From contig JAOZRY010000139.1 of the NCBI GenBank assembly GCA_029939965.1, positions 1-7,278 of the forward strand: a DNA stretch of 7,278 bases, given 5' to 3'. The translations under genes were made by a program, and so were the position numbers. Below the pieces are notes generated by a model. That model searched no databases, was not told the origin of the DNA, and worked only from the letters and a program-made list of their open reading frames with translations. The DNA comes from Bacteroidales bacterium (GTDB taxonomy: Bacteria; Bacteroidota; Bacteroidia; Bacteroidales; 4484-276). Positions 1-6,706 of the stretch are shown one piece after another. The first letter of the stretch is position 1. Each line of letters opens with the position of its first letter.

Positions 1-1528
1 GTGGTTCAATAACATACTGGTTATTTAATGTAAAATATTGTGCATGGATTCCGGCGTTAACCTTTACTTTTTCAGAGAGGTCGAACCTCGATTGCGAAAA
101 AACCTGTATCAATTCACTGTTGCCTTTATCATCAACTATCGAAACCAGAGGCTGTGTAAAAATGGGAGCTTTCTGGATCAGCATATCATAATTAATTAAA
201 TGTACAGTTGCCCCGGTTCGGTTGGTATGTTTTGCGCCGAATTTGTGATTCAAATAAGATGACAGGCTATACTTCCACGAATAATTTTCAACATTGTTAT
301 ATGGATGTAATTCATTCCGGGTATCCATTTGTTTAACATTCCATTTTATGCCATTCCCCGAAAGTGCCATTGATGAATTCAAAAGCGAGCGTTTGCCAAT
401 AATGAGTTTGTGTGTTAACCCCAATGCACCCATATATGTTCGGCCATCTGCCTCTTGGCTATCCTCGTCATACTCCCAATCCTCAATATCTTTCGTAATC
501 CTTGCCCCGGAATAGTCGGTGGAGGCAATTCCCCAGATCGAAAACAATCCTGCATTTTTTGTAGGTAAATCTGTTTTAAAATTAAAATCCTGATATTTTA
601 TCAGTCCCGCATTTTCAGGCATAATGGGCTCCATTAATCCGAACAACGCGTATCGGTAATTAAACAAATAGGTTGCCCCTTTTCCTTTTTTATAAGGCCC
701 TTCAGAAGAGAGATCAATTCCCATTAAACCAACCTGTATAGTATGCTCCCTTTTATCTCTGTTACCCGAACGCAATTTAATATCGAAAACCCCGGAAAGT
801 GCATTACCATATTCGGCAGGAAAAGCGCTGGTATAAAAATCGGATGAGGCCAGCATTTGCGAACTCAAGGCAGTAATTCCACCACCACCAAAAGAGGTCA
901 TGTTTGCAAAGTGGCTGGGGTTTGATATTTCCAGACCCTCCATCCGCCAGAGCAATCCTTTGGGCGCATTACCCCTGATTACAATACCATTGCTATTCAT
1001 GTTTTCGGCAACACCTGCATAAGAGGAAACTAAATGAGCCGGGTCGTCAAACCCTCCTGCAAAACGGCGGGCTTCTTCCATGTTTATCTGCCTGCTGCTG
1101 ATAATTGCCATTGAGTTTATTGGCTCTTTTTTGTCCTGATATGCTTTTACCACCACTTCATCTAATTTTACCGATGATTCATTTAACCCCACATTTACAA
1201 CAACCTCTTTACCGGAACCTACTTCCAGCTCACTAATAAATGAAGGCTCATATCCCATATAGCTTATCTGCAGATTATAACGACCAAGTTTAATATTTTC
1301 CAGACGAAAATATCCATCTATATCCGTGGTAACACCAATTAATGGATCAGAATCCAAAATAACAACTGTTGCACCTGGCAAAGATATTTGAAGGTCATTA
1401 TCCACAACCCTCCCTTTAATGGTTTGTGTTAAATCCTGGGCCGATAAATTCATACTTATCAGCATTATTAAGCTAATGACCGTTATTAAAGATAACCTGA
1501 ATCCTCTTTTGAGTTTTATTCTCATCAT
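1..1528 (-). CDS. TonB-dependent outer-membrane receptor, N-terminal part (3' end off window)
   Basis: This is an outer-membrane active-transport receptor that would import a ligand with energy from TonB-ExbBD; the ligand cannot be read from the sequence. Translation of the minus strand from the ATG at 1528 is open for 509 codons to the window edge. Residues 1-31 are a signal peptide (basic start, hydrophobic core, NLSAQ cleavage region). Residues about 36-126 are a carboxypeptidase-regulatory-like beta domain (IKGRVVD, LPGATVVI, TDIDGYFRLENI, ISYMGYE, ending LDEVVV). Residues about 138-255 are the plug (IVIRGNAPKGLLWRMEGLEI, then AEYGNALSGVFDIKLRSG). The beta barrel follows. A second Met codon comes directly after the first, so 1525 is an equal start. 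It lacks the usual SusC plug ending, and a SusD partner, if any, would lie beyond the left edge. A TAnnTTTG box lies 24 bp upstream. The family is clear; the substrate is unknown. Confidence 0.93.
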   Translation of the reverse strand, partial: MMRIKLKRGFRLSLITVISLIMLISMNLSAQDLTQTIKGRVVDNDLQISLPGATVVILDSDPLIGVTTDIDGYFRLENIKLGRYNLQISYMGYEPSFISELEVGSGKEVVVNVGLNESSVKLDEVVVKAYQDKKEPINSMAIISSRQINMEEARRFAGGFDDPAHLVSSYAGVAENMNSNGIVIRGNAPKGLLWRMEGLEISNPSHFANMTSFGGGGITALSSQMLASSDFYTSAFPAEYGNALSGVFDIKLRSGNRDKREHTIQVGLMGIDLSSEGPYKKGKGATYLFNYRYALFGLMEPIMPENAGLIKYQDFNFKTDLPTKNAGLFSIWGIASTDYSGARITKDIEDWEYDEDSQEADGRTYMGALGLTHKLIIGKRSLLNSSMALSGNGIKWNVKQMDTRNELHPYNNVENYSWKYSLSSYLNHKFGAKHTNRTGATVHLINYDMLIQKAPIFTQPLVSIVDDKGNSELIQVFSQSRFDLSEKVKVNAGIHAQYFTLNNQYVIEP

Positions 1529-1551
1529 AATTTTGCTCTATTATTAAGCTG

Positions 1552-1559
1552 CAAAACTA
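1552..1559 (-). promoter_or_regulatory. Bacteroidota -7 box (TAGTTTTG) for the TonB receptor gene
   Basis: Read on the minus strand this is TAGTTTTG, a full match to the Bacteroidota -7 consensus TAnnTTTG. It ends 24 bp before the receptor ATG and would give a short leader of roughly 15-20 nt. I see no clear TTG -33 box about 20 bp upstream, so the call rests on one element and its position. Confidence 0.4.
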
Positions 1560-1753
1560 TGTAGTCATTATGTTTATCAGATTGGGTTTCTGTTGAATTG
1601 TAGAATAAAGCTATGAAATGGGATAGGTTGATGTTGAATTGTAAATAGTGTGCGCCAGAAAACACTGAAAAATTGAGTTTTCTTGCAGAGACTAAATGTA
1701 AAACCTGGTAACTAAACTTCTACACTCAGTGAGTAGAGAATTTCTTCAATTTC

Positions 1754-1954
1754 TTATTTATCATCAATAATAAAATCGCCGGTTTTGGGTATTTCAACTT
1801 TATGCTTTACCGAGAGTTGGTTTTGAAAAAAAGTTTCTCTGATTGTTCCGGTGTTTAATGTTTTGGGTTGTAGTGCGAAGAATACATAAATTGCATTATG
1901 TAAAAGGCAATTTTGATAACATTTTGCCTTTTGCAAAATGCAAAATGGAGACAT
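1754..1954 (-). pseudogene. C-terminal remnant of an AAA-type ATPase gene (AAA_14/DUF4143-like)
   Basis: The minus-strand frame reads LLHNAIYVFFALQPKTLNT, then GTIRETFFQNQLSVKHKVEI, then PKTGDFIIDDK and a stop. From memory this matches the C-terminal part of the widespread Bacteroidota ATP-binding proteins of the AAA_14/DUF4143 type. In those a YLHNxNLxYAL stretch is followed by N(I/T)G(T/N)xRETFFxNQL, xHxV, GDFxxD and then YxFEVGGKxK. Only about 50 recognisable residues of a roughly 380-400 residue protein remain. The ATPase core with its Walker motifs is absent, and the stop falls where the Tyr before FEVGGK is expected (TAA in place of TAT/TAC would do this). The codons after the stop (EIEE) keep only a faint trace of that motif. 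It lies between the divergent receptor and PagL-like genes and is probably not expressed. The family assignment is from motif memory. Confidence 0.55.
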
Positions 1955-2055
1955 CAGGTTACATCAACATTTACAATTCAATCCCCAAATATTACATTCC
2001 AATAAATTATTCAGCAGCCCATCAGAATTTTAAAACAGAACAGGTGAGGTTAAAA

Positions 2056-2063
2056 TAGTTTTG
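2056..2063 (+). promoter_or_regulatory. Bacteroidota -7 box (TAGTTTTG) for the PagL-like gene
   Basis: TAGTTTTG matches TAnnTTTG fully and lies 51 bp before the preferred ATG at 2115, giving a leader of about 40-45 nt. The expected -33 position (around 2028-2035) is only T-rich, with no TTG. The same octamer followed by C is found before the divergent receptor gene. Confidence 0.4.
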
Positions 2064-2114
2064 CATCGAAAATAAAAATAATTGCATTTGAATAAAAAAA
2101 ACAAAGGCCAACCT

Positions 2115-3257
2115 ATGAAAGCTATTCACATTTTATTAATAATCTTTTGGGTTCCAGCGTTAAGTACCATCGCTCAAAATAAACCGACAAAGGTGAAGCA
2201 GAGGAACTACTCCTTTTTAAGTGTTAATTATCACCAGGGAAGTGTTCTGGCTACCAACGATTTTGTTAAAGGAGATAACTTAACTGGTAAACCGGTGGAA
2301 AACTATCAATCTGTGGCACTTAAATTTGGATTTCAAAATCCCGGATATTCCGACTGGCAAAAAATTTACCGTGCCCCATATTACGGGCTTGGGATTTATA
2401 TTGCCGATTTTGGCAACGAGGTTGAAATGGGTAACCCAAAGGCTGCATTTGGGTATTTTGGAATTCCTGTAAAACGCTTTACGAAACTAAAGATTTATAC
2501 AGAGATGCAATTGGGAGTTGCATGGGGCTGGAAACATTACGACTCTATCATTAACCCATCTAATGTTGCAGTAGGTTCGGGACTTACACTATATTTGGAT
2601 ATTAGCCTGCAAGCATCTTATCCTATTACAAAAAATCTGGATTTAGGTTTAGGTGTAGGTTTCACACATTTCTCCAATGGTGGATTTGAGAGACCAAATC
2701 GTGGGTTGAATTTATTTGCCCCATCATTAGAACTAAAATATCATATCAACGGAAGGCCTGACACTCGTAAAATTGAAAGAGCATCAAAAAACCTTGAAAG
2801 AAGTAATGATCTGTATTTAATGCTTGGTTATGGCAACCACCAGATTGTAGAACATGAGCTGGATACAAATTATTATGCTGTTGCGGGATTAGGTGTATAT
2901 TACACAATTCAACATTCTAATGCTTATAGATCGGGACTTGGTGTTGATTTTAATTTCGGGTGGGGAATAACAGCTTTACACGATGGGTCGCCCGGACCTA
3001 CAGGAATAGACAATTTAACGATTGGATTTATTTATACCCCTGAACTAATTATCGATAGGTTTTCGATTGTGGGCGGCATAGGGATTTATGCCAAACACCA
3101 TCAATACGGAAATTTTAATCAGCTATACCAACGGGCGGGTATAAAATATCATATTACAGAAAATATTTCGGCTGGAATGAATGTACGGGCTGTTAATTTT
3201 ATGCTGGCTGAATTTCTTGAATTTAATGTGGGCTATACTATAAAATGGAAAAAATAA
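2115..3257 (+). CDS. PagL/acyloxyacyl-hydrolase-like outer-membrane beta barrel
   Basis: PagL-type enzymes are outer-membrane esterases that remove the 3-O-linked acyl chain from lipid A. I start at ATG 2115 because it opens a clean signal peptide (residues 1-21, MKAIHILLIIFWVPALSTIAQ region) and has AAAGG 7 nt before it; an in-frame TTG at 2082 only adds a charged leader. The mature part is a run of amphipathic beta strands. The hallmark is THFSNGGFERPNRGLN at residues 184-199, matching the PagL active-site segment with His185 and Ser187 spaced as in HxS, plus Asn188, Pro194, Asn195 and Gly197. The residue 14 after the His, Glu140 in Pseudomonas PagL by memory, is Asn199 here. At 380 aa it is about twice the length of proteobacterial PagL, and residues about 230-380 look like a second, degenerate barrel copy. 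It is followed 58 bp later by the kinase gene. The fold family is likely; the enzyme activity is open. Confidence 0.78.
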   Translation: MKAIHILLIIFWVPALSTIAQNKPTKVKQRNYSFLSVNYHQGSVLATNDFVKGDNLTGKPVENYQSVALKFGFQNPGYSDWQKIYRAPYYGLGIYIADFGNEVEMGNPKAAFGYFGIPVKRFTKLKIYTEMQLGVAWGWKHYDSIINPSNVAVGSGLTLYLDISLQASYPITKNLDLGLGVGFTHFSNGGFERPNRGLNLFAPSLELKYHINGRPDTRKIERASKNLERSNDLYLMLGYGNHQIVEHELDTNYYAVAGLGVYYTIQHSNAYRSGLGVDFNFGWGITALHDGSPGPTGIDNLTIGFIYTPELIIDRFSIVGGIGIYAKHHQYGNFNQLYQRAGIKYHITENISAGMNVRAVNFMLAEFLEFNVGYTIKWKK

Positions 3258-3268
3258 ATCGAAAATGG

Positions 3269-3290
3269 AAAGTACGTTTTTCTGTACTTT
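3269..3290 (+). other. 7-bp inverted repeat overlapping a promoter-like box
   Basis: AAAGTAC (3269-3275) and GTACTTT (3284-3290) form a perfect 7-bp stem around an 8-nt loop, 11 bp after the PagL-like stop. The stem is AT-rich and has no proper T tract after it, so as a terminator it would be weak. Its right arm runs into TACTTTTA (3285-3292), which matches TAnnTTTG except for the last base and lies 24 bp before the kinase ATG. It could be a weak terminator, an operator over the kinase promoter, or both. Confidence 0.4.
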
Positions 3291-3315
3291 TACACCTTAA
3301 ATCATTTACAGCAAA

Positions 3316-4407
3316 ATGAATAATTTTAACATGAAACATAAAAGCATAAATAAATTCTTTGTAAGATTATTGTTCATATTTTTTATCAATTTTATTGTTA
3401 AAATCGGGGATCAATCTATAAATGTTTTTTCTGAATTTACTTTTAGAGGATTTGCCTTTACAACCTATTTTATAATTTACTGGCTTTGTATATGGTATGT
3501 TGCAGCGTTTTTGAACTCAAGAATTCAAAAAAAACAAGAATCGTCAACAGGCTCAAAGAGGTTTCATACGCTATTGCTCTTTATATTTCATTTTGTGTTT
3601 GCTATGCTTGTTTCATTTCTTGCAGGTTTATTTTTCAGATTAGGAGACATCGAGGCATTCCACATGGATATTCCCTGGTCGCTGGTACCACTGTTCAATC
3701 CCGAATTTACACTTAGTTTATTAATGATATACATGATGGTTTTCTCGTTCGATATTTATTACCATTCAAATATTAAAAGAAAAGAAGATCAAATAAAAAT
3801 GGAAAAGTTAAAGCGGGAAAATATGAAGGCTCAGTATCTTGTTTTAAAATCGCAAATAGAACCTCATTTTTTGTTTAACAGCCTAAGTGTATTATCCTCA
3901 ATTATTTATACCGACATTAATCTGGCAGAGGAATTTATTTTGCGCTTATCGAAAACATTGAGGTATGTAATCGAAAAAAATGAACTAACCCTTGTTCCGT
4001 TAAAAGATGAAATTCGTTTTGTAGAGGACTATTTCTTTTTGATCAGATGTAGGTTTGAAGAAGGAATAATTTTTGAAAATTCAATTGATAAATCCATTAT
4101 TCAGAATAATTATATCCCACCCGCCTCCATACAATCGTTAATCGAAAATGCTGTTAAACACAATAAATTTACTTCGGACGTACCTTTGCGTATAGAGCTT
4201 TATAGCGATAAAAAACACCTAATCGTAAAAAACAACATCAACCTTAGAGATGAATTTGCAAATTCGACAAACCAGGGGCTTCAAAACTTAACACAACGAT
4301 TTTCGTTTTTATCTGATTGCCCGGTAAACATTTCAATCAACGAAACCGATTTTACTGTAACGATACCCATATTAACAAAAACAGATTATGAACGTTTTAA
4401 TATTTGA
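3316..4407 (+). CDS. Sensor histidine kinase, LytS/YpdA type (His_kinase family)
   Basis: This is a membrane sensor kinase that would autophosphorylate on His and pass the phosphate to the LytTR regulator encoded next. Four hydrophobic helices (about residues 13-30, 46-67, 84-108, 129-149) form the sensor part, with no large periplasmic domain. A charged helical linker (about 150-180) leads to LKSQIEPHFLFNSLSVLSSI, where His184 is the phospho-acceptor of the LytS/YpdA class. The N box is SLIENAVKHN (274-283) with Glu277 and Asn278. The glycine box is NQGLQNLTQRF (319-329), with Asn in place of the first Gly of GxGLxN. The length (363 aa) is normal for this class. Start 3316 is the first ATG; ATG 3331 is an equal alternative. 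Its end overlaps the next gene by 20 bp, so the two are very likely translated together. The stimulus is unknown. Confidence 0.93.
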   Translation: MNNFNMKHKSINKFFVRLLFIFFINFIVKIGDQSINVFSEFTFRGFAFTTYFIIYWLCIWYVAAFLNSRIQKKQESSTGSKRFHTLLLFIFHFVFAMLVSFLAGLFFRLGDIEAFHMDIPWSLVPLFNPEFTLSLLMIYMMVFSFDIYYHSNIKRKEDQIKMEKLKRENMKAQYLVLKSQIEPHFLFNSLSVLSSIIYTDINLAEEFILRLSKTLRYVIEKNELTLVPLKDEIRFVEDYFFLIRCRFEEGIIFENSIDKSIIQNNYIPPASIQSLIENAVKHNKFTSDVPLRIELYSDKKHLIVKNNINLRDEFANSTNQGLQNLTQRFSFLSDCPVNISINETDFTVTIPILTKTDYERFNI

Positions 4408-5143
4408 AGACGAAAACCCAACTGCCCGGCATTTGTCAAATCTTTTATCGAAGATTGATAAAAGTATAAATATTGTTGGAACTATCGGGACGGTGGCTGC
4501 CGGAATAAAATGGTACAACAAAAACCAGATGCCCGACCTCATCTTTCAGGATATCATTTTGAGCGATGGCAATTGCTTTGAAATTTTTGATGTGATTGAG
4601 GTTACTGCCCCGGTTATTTTTACCACAGCTTTTAGCGAATATGCCATTAAATCTTTCGAGGTAAATAGCATCGACTACATTATTAAACCTTATGATATTA
4701 AAGATTTGAAATCGGCGCTTGACAAGTTTAGCAGATTAAAAGGAGTATTTCATCCACCCGAAAAAAAACTCCTCGAAGATATTTTGATAAAGAAAACATT
4801 TATACCCAAAAAACGATTCCTCGTAAAAATAGGTGATAACTTTCTGCCCATTAGCAGCGATGATATTGCCTATCTGAGTTCGGAGCAAGGACTTACTTTT
4901 GCTACACTATTCAACAAAGAAAAACACATAGTTAACTATTCGATTGTTGACCTAGCAGGGCAGATGGACTCGTCAATTTTTTTTCAGATAAACCGGAAAA
5001 TGATAGTAAATATAAAAAGTGTAAAAAAAATAAGCTCTTGGTTCAACAGCAGATTAAATCTTACACTCACACCACCACAACAAGGCGATGCAGTTGTAAG
5101 CCGCGAACGGTCGGGTAGTTTCAAAGAATGGTTGGATTTATAA
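4388..5143 (+). CDS. LytTR-family DNA-binding response regulator
   Basis: This is a cytoplasmic transcription regulator paired with the kinase before it. The receiver domain (residues 1-115) has the acidic pocket FEDE (6-9), the phospho-acceptor Asp55 in FQDIILSDG, Thr79/Thr80 in IFTTAF, and Lys100 in YIIKPYD. A linker (about 116-141) leads to the LytTR DNA-binding domain (about 142-245), with FLVKIGDNFLPISSDDIAYL and the conserved INRKMIVNIKSVKKI block (201-215). LytTR domains bind pairs of short direct repeats through a beta fold; no target pair is obvious here. The ATG lies inside the kinase gene, 20 bp before its stop, which fixes the start and implies coupled translation. Length (251 aa) is standard. 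Targets are unknown; the upstream PagL-like gene is a candidate from position alone. Confidence 0.95.
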   Translation: MNVLIFEDENPTARHLSNLLSKIDKSINIVGTIGTVAAGIKWYNKNQMPDLIFQDIILSDGNCFEIFDVIEVTAPVIFTTAFSEYAIKSFEVNSIDYIIKPYDIKDLKSALDKFSRLKGVFHPPEKKLLEDILIKKTFIPKKRFLVKIGDNFLPISSDDIAYLSSEQGLTFATLFNKEKHIVNYSIVDLAGQMDSSIFFQINRKMIVNIKSVKKISSWFNSRLNLTLTPPQQGDAVVSRERSGSFKEWLDL

Positions 5144-5550
5144 ATACTGCCTTATATCCAACCACCGATATTTTACAATAATGCAAATTGCCGAAAACGG
5201 AAACCTATCCTTTTATCACCAATAGGCTTAGGCTCTTATTTTTGAAAACTAACCAACATATTGTTTAAACAGGATGTTGTCAATTTCCCGCTTTGCGGTT
5301 TCAATAATAAATTATAAATCATAAATCATAAATTGAATTTGGCTCTTATTTCTAATATTCTTGTTGTTTTTGGTAAGATATTACATGACTTAATAAGTTT
5401 ATGAACCAATCTCATTCAATCTACCATTAATCTTTTTCAATCTCTTTTCCGGCTCGTCCGGCTTAGGCTCGATCAAAAATAACTTCCGGTTTTAATAAAC
5501 ATCTTTTTGTATTCCTTCCGTTATTGGTAATTCTTGCTGAGGTAGTATCA
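5144..5550. other. Repeat-bearing intergenic stretch, no supported gene
   Basis: I find no convincing gene in these 407 bp. Contents include two copies of GGCTCTTATTT starting at 5231 and 5341, exactly 110 bp apart, with matching flanks in most positions. GCTTAGGCTC occurs at 5226-5235 and again at 5461-5470. There is a small CCGC-TTT-GCGG hairpin at 5288-5298 and a heptamer array at 5307-5334. A 30-codon open stretch on the minus strand (5399-5491, containing KPDEPEKRLKKINGRLNEIG) has no ATG and is unassigned. Confidence 0.6.
5307..5334. repeat. Tandem heptamer array, four units of ATAAATY
   Basis: Four head-to-tail 7-bp units read ATAAATT, ATAAATC, ATAAATC, ATAAATT. The last unit runs into the palindrome AAATTGAATTT (5330-5340). 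The array is pure AT apart from the two C positions and lies in the gap between the regulator gene and the nucleoside hydrolase. Its role is unknown; replication slippage is enough to explain it. Confidence 0.75.
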
Positions 5551-5582
5551 TTTGCTGAAACTTATTAATTTTCATAACTTTG
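5551..5582 (+). promoter_or_regulatory. Bacteroidota promoter, TTTG-N20-TAACTTTG
   Basis: TTTG at 5551-5554, a 20-bp spacer, and TAACTTTG at 5575-5582 match the Bacteroidota -33/-7 consensus in both boxes and in spacing. It is the best promoter in the window. Transcription would start near 5589, about at the ATG (5587) of the broken gene that follows. It is now the only visible promoter for the nucleoside hydrolase. Confidence 0.6.
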
Positions 5583-5586
5583 TTGT

Positions 5587-5676
5587 ATGAGTAACAACTA
5601 AAATATTGGACTTAATTTTGAAATTGACGAGCTTACAAATTCAATTAGAAATGCTATTACCAATAATAATTTGTAG
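5587..5676 (+). pseudogene. 5' remnant of a lost Bacteroidota gene (FEIDELTNSI N-terminus)
   Basis: From ATG 5587 the frame reads MSNN, an in-frame TAA, then NIGLNFEIDELTNSIRNAIT-NNNL and TAG. From memory, FEIDELTNSIxNxIxGDSF is the typical N-terminus of a common Bacteroidota family of about 170-180 aa that looks GNAT-like. If the TAA was once CAA, the start would have read MSNNQNIGLNFEIDELTNSI. The match stops after NAIT, where GDSF is expected, so the rest of the gene is gone. It sits right behind a good promoter and overlaps, in another frame, the start region of the nucleoside hydrolase. The family link is motif memory only. Confidence 0.45.
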
Positions 5677-6706
5677 AAAAAACTTCATGCCAATCACATT
5701 GATTAGTATAATCCTGTGTTTTAGTGCTTGTGAAAAGGAAAATAATTTTTCTGATAACAACAATTTGCCAAATATGATTATCGACACCGATGTTGGAATT
5801 GATGATGCCATGGCAATCCTTTTCTTGTTGCAACATCCCAGCCTCACAGTTGAAGGAATTACAATTGCCGGAACAGGAATGTCGAACCTGAAACCGGCAA
5901 CAGAAAATGCTTTGGGATTAATTGCTTTGGCAGGTAAACCTGAAATACCTGTTGCACAGGGCGACACTATTGCCATCAACAGCCAAAACACAACTTTACG
6001 GCCTGCCGAATGGTTATTGGAATCGGCTACCATGATGGGTTTGGATTTGCCCGAAAATCCAAATCAACCTCTTAATGTGGGTGCTGTAAACTTTTTAATA
6101 GAAACACTGAGCAACGCCGAAAAACCCATGCGCATTTTAGTACTTGGCCCGTTAACCAACCTGGGTACGGTGTTACAGCAAAAGCCGGGTTTAACCGAAA
6201 TGATCGAATCGGTTATTATTATGGGCGGTGCTGTAAATGTTCCCGGAAATCTTCAGTATGGCGGTATAGAAGATAACACGTTCGCCGAATGGAATATTTT
6301 TCTCGATCCTTTTGCAGCAGAGATAGTTTTTAATTCAGGGGTTGAAATTATTTTGGTGCCTTTGGATGTAACCAATAATGCTCCGGTAACTTTGGAATTC
6401 TATAATCGCTTTGCAAACAATCATAAAACCGTGGCAGCAAATTTTGTTTTTGATATGATAAGCAAATTAATGGAAGCTTATGATACATTTTATTTTTGGG
6501 ATCCACTCGCTGCGGGTATCTCAACCGATCAAAACATAATTACCAGCGAGATATTTCCAATACTCATAATTGTTGACGAAGGAAACGAGAATGGCCGAAC
6601 AAAAATTGATCAGGAAAATGGCAGTGAAATTAAAGTTTGCCTCGATGCCAATATGAGTGCTTTTGAAAATCTGTTTATTGATGTATTAAATGGTGAATAT
6701 GAATAA
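5651..6706 (+). CDS. Nucleoside hydrolase lipoprotein (IUNH family, purine-type WD motif)
   Basis: The IUNH family hydrolyses the N-glycosidic bond of nucleosides to ribose and free base; here the enzyme is probably anchored in the periplasm for salvage. Numbered from ATG 5651 (351 aa), the hydrophobic stretch ends in lipobox FSAC with Cys27. Next come the calcium/ribose motif DTDVGIDDAMAI (45-56), GPLTN with Thr169, and NTFAEWNIFLDPFAA with Asn209, Glu213, Asn215 and Asp219. FWDPLAA follows with Trp283-Asp284. Trp stands where inosine-uridine enzymes have His, as in purine-specific (IAG) enzymes by memory. All expected motifs are present and the catalytic part is full length. The start is uncertain: ATG 5651 includes the basic RKNF, ATG 5687 gives a short signal without a basic residue, and TTG 5606 lies in the remnant gene. 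No Shine-Dalgarno decides it. It is monocistronic on this strand as far as visible. Confidence 0.9.
   Translation: MLLPIIICRKNFMPITLISIILCFSACEKENNFSDNNNLPNMIIDTDVGIDDAMAILFLLQHPSLTVEGITIAGTGMSNLKPATENALGLIALAGKPEIPVAQGDTIAINSQNTTLRPAEWLLESATMMGLDLPENPNQPLNVGAVNFLIETLSNAEKPMRILVLGPLTNLGTVLQQKPGLTEMIESVIIMGGAVNVPGNLQYGGIEDNTFAEWNIFLDPFAAEIVFNSGVEIILVPLDVTNNAPVTLEFYNRFANNHKTVAANFVFDMISKLMEAYDTFYFWDPLAAGISTDQNIITSEIFPILIIVDEGNENGRTKIDQENGSEIKVCLDANMSAFENLFIDVLNGEYE

Noticed and set aside
294..515. 73-codon plus-strand reading frame
   Set aside because: It lies antisense within the well-supported TonB receptor gene and has no recognisable motif.
1721..1738. Imperfect palindrome around ACTCA-G-TGAGT as an operator
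   Set aside because: The exact arms are only 5 bp, it is distant from both promoter boxes, and chance is a fair explanation.
1843..2058. 71-codon plus-strand reading frame
   Set aside because: It overlaps the ATPase relic on the opposite strand, has no motif, and its end runs into the promoter box of the next gene.
2082..2114. TTG start for the PagL-like gene
   Set aside because: It would put a charged stretch before the signal peptide, and ATG 2115 has an AAAGG at good spacing.
3486..3716. 76-codon plus-strand frame inside the kinase gene
   Set aside because: It is out of frame with the membrane helices of a clear histidine kinase and shows no features of its own.
5641..6033. 130-codon minus-strand reading frame
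   Set aside because: It is antisense to the nucleoside hydrolase, whose motifs DTDVGIDDA and the lipobox lie in the plus frame.
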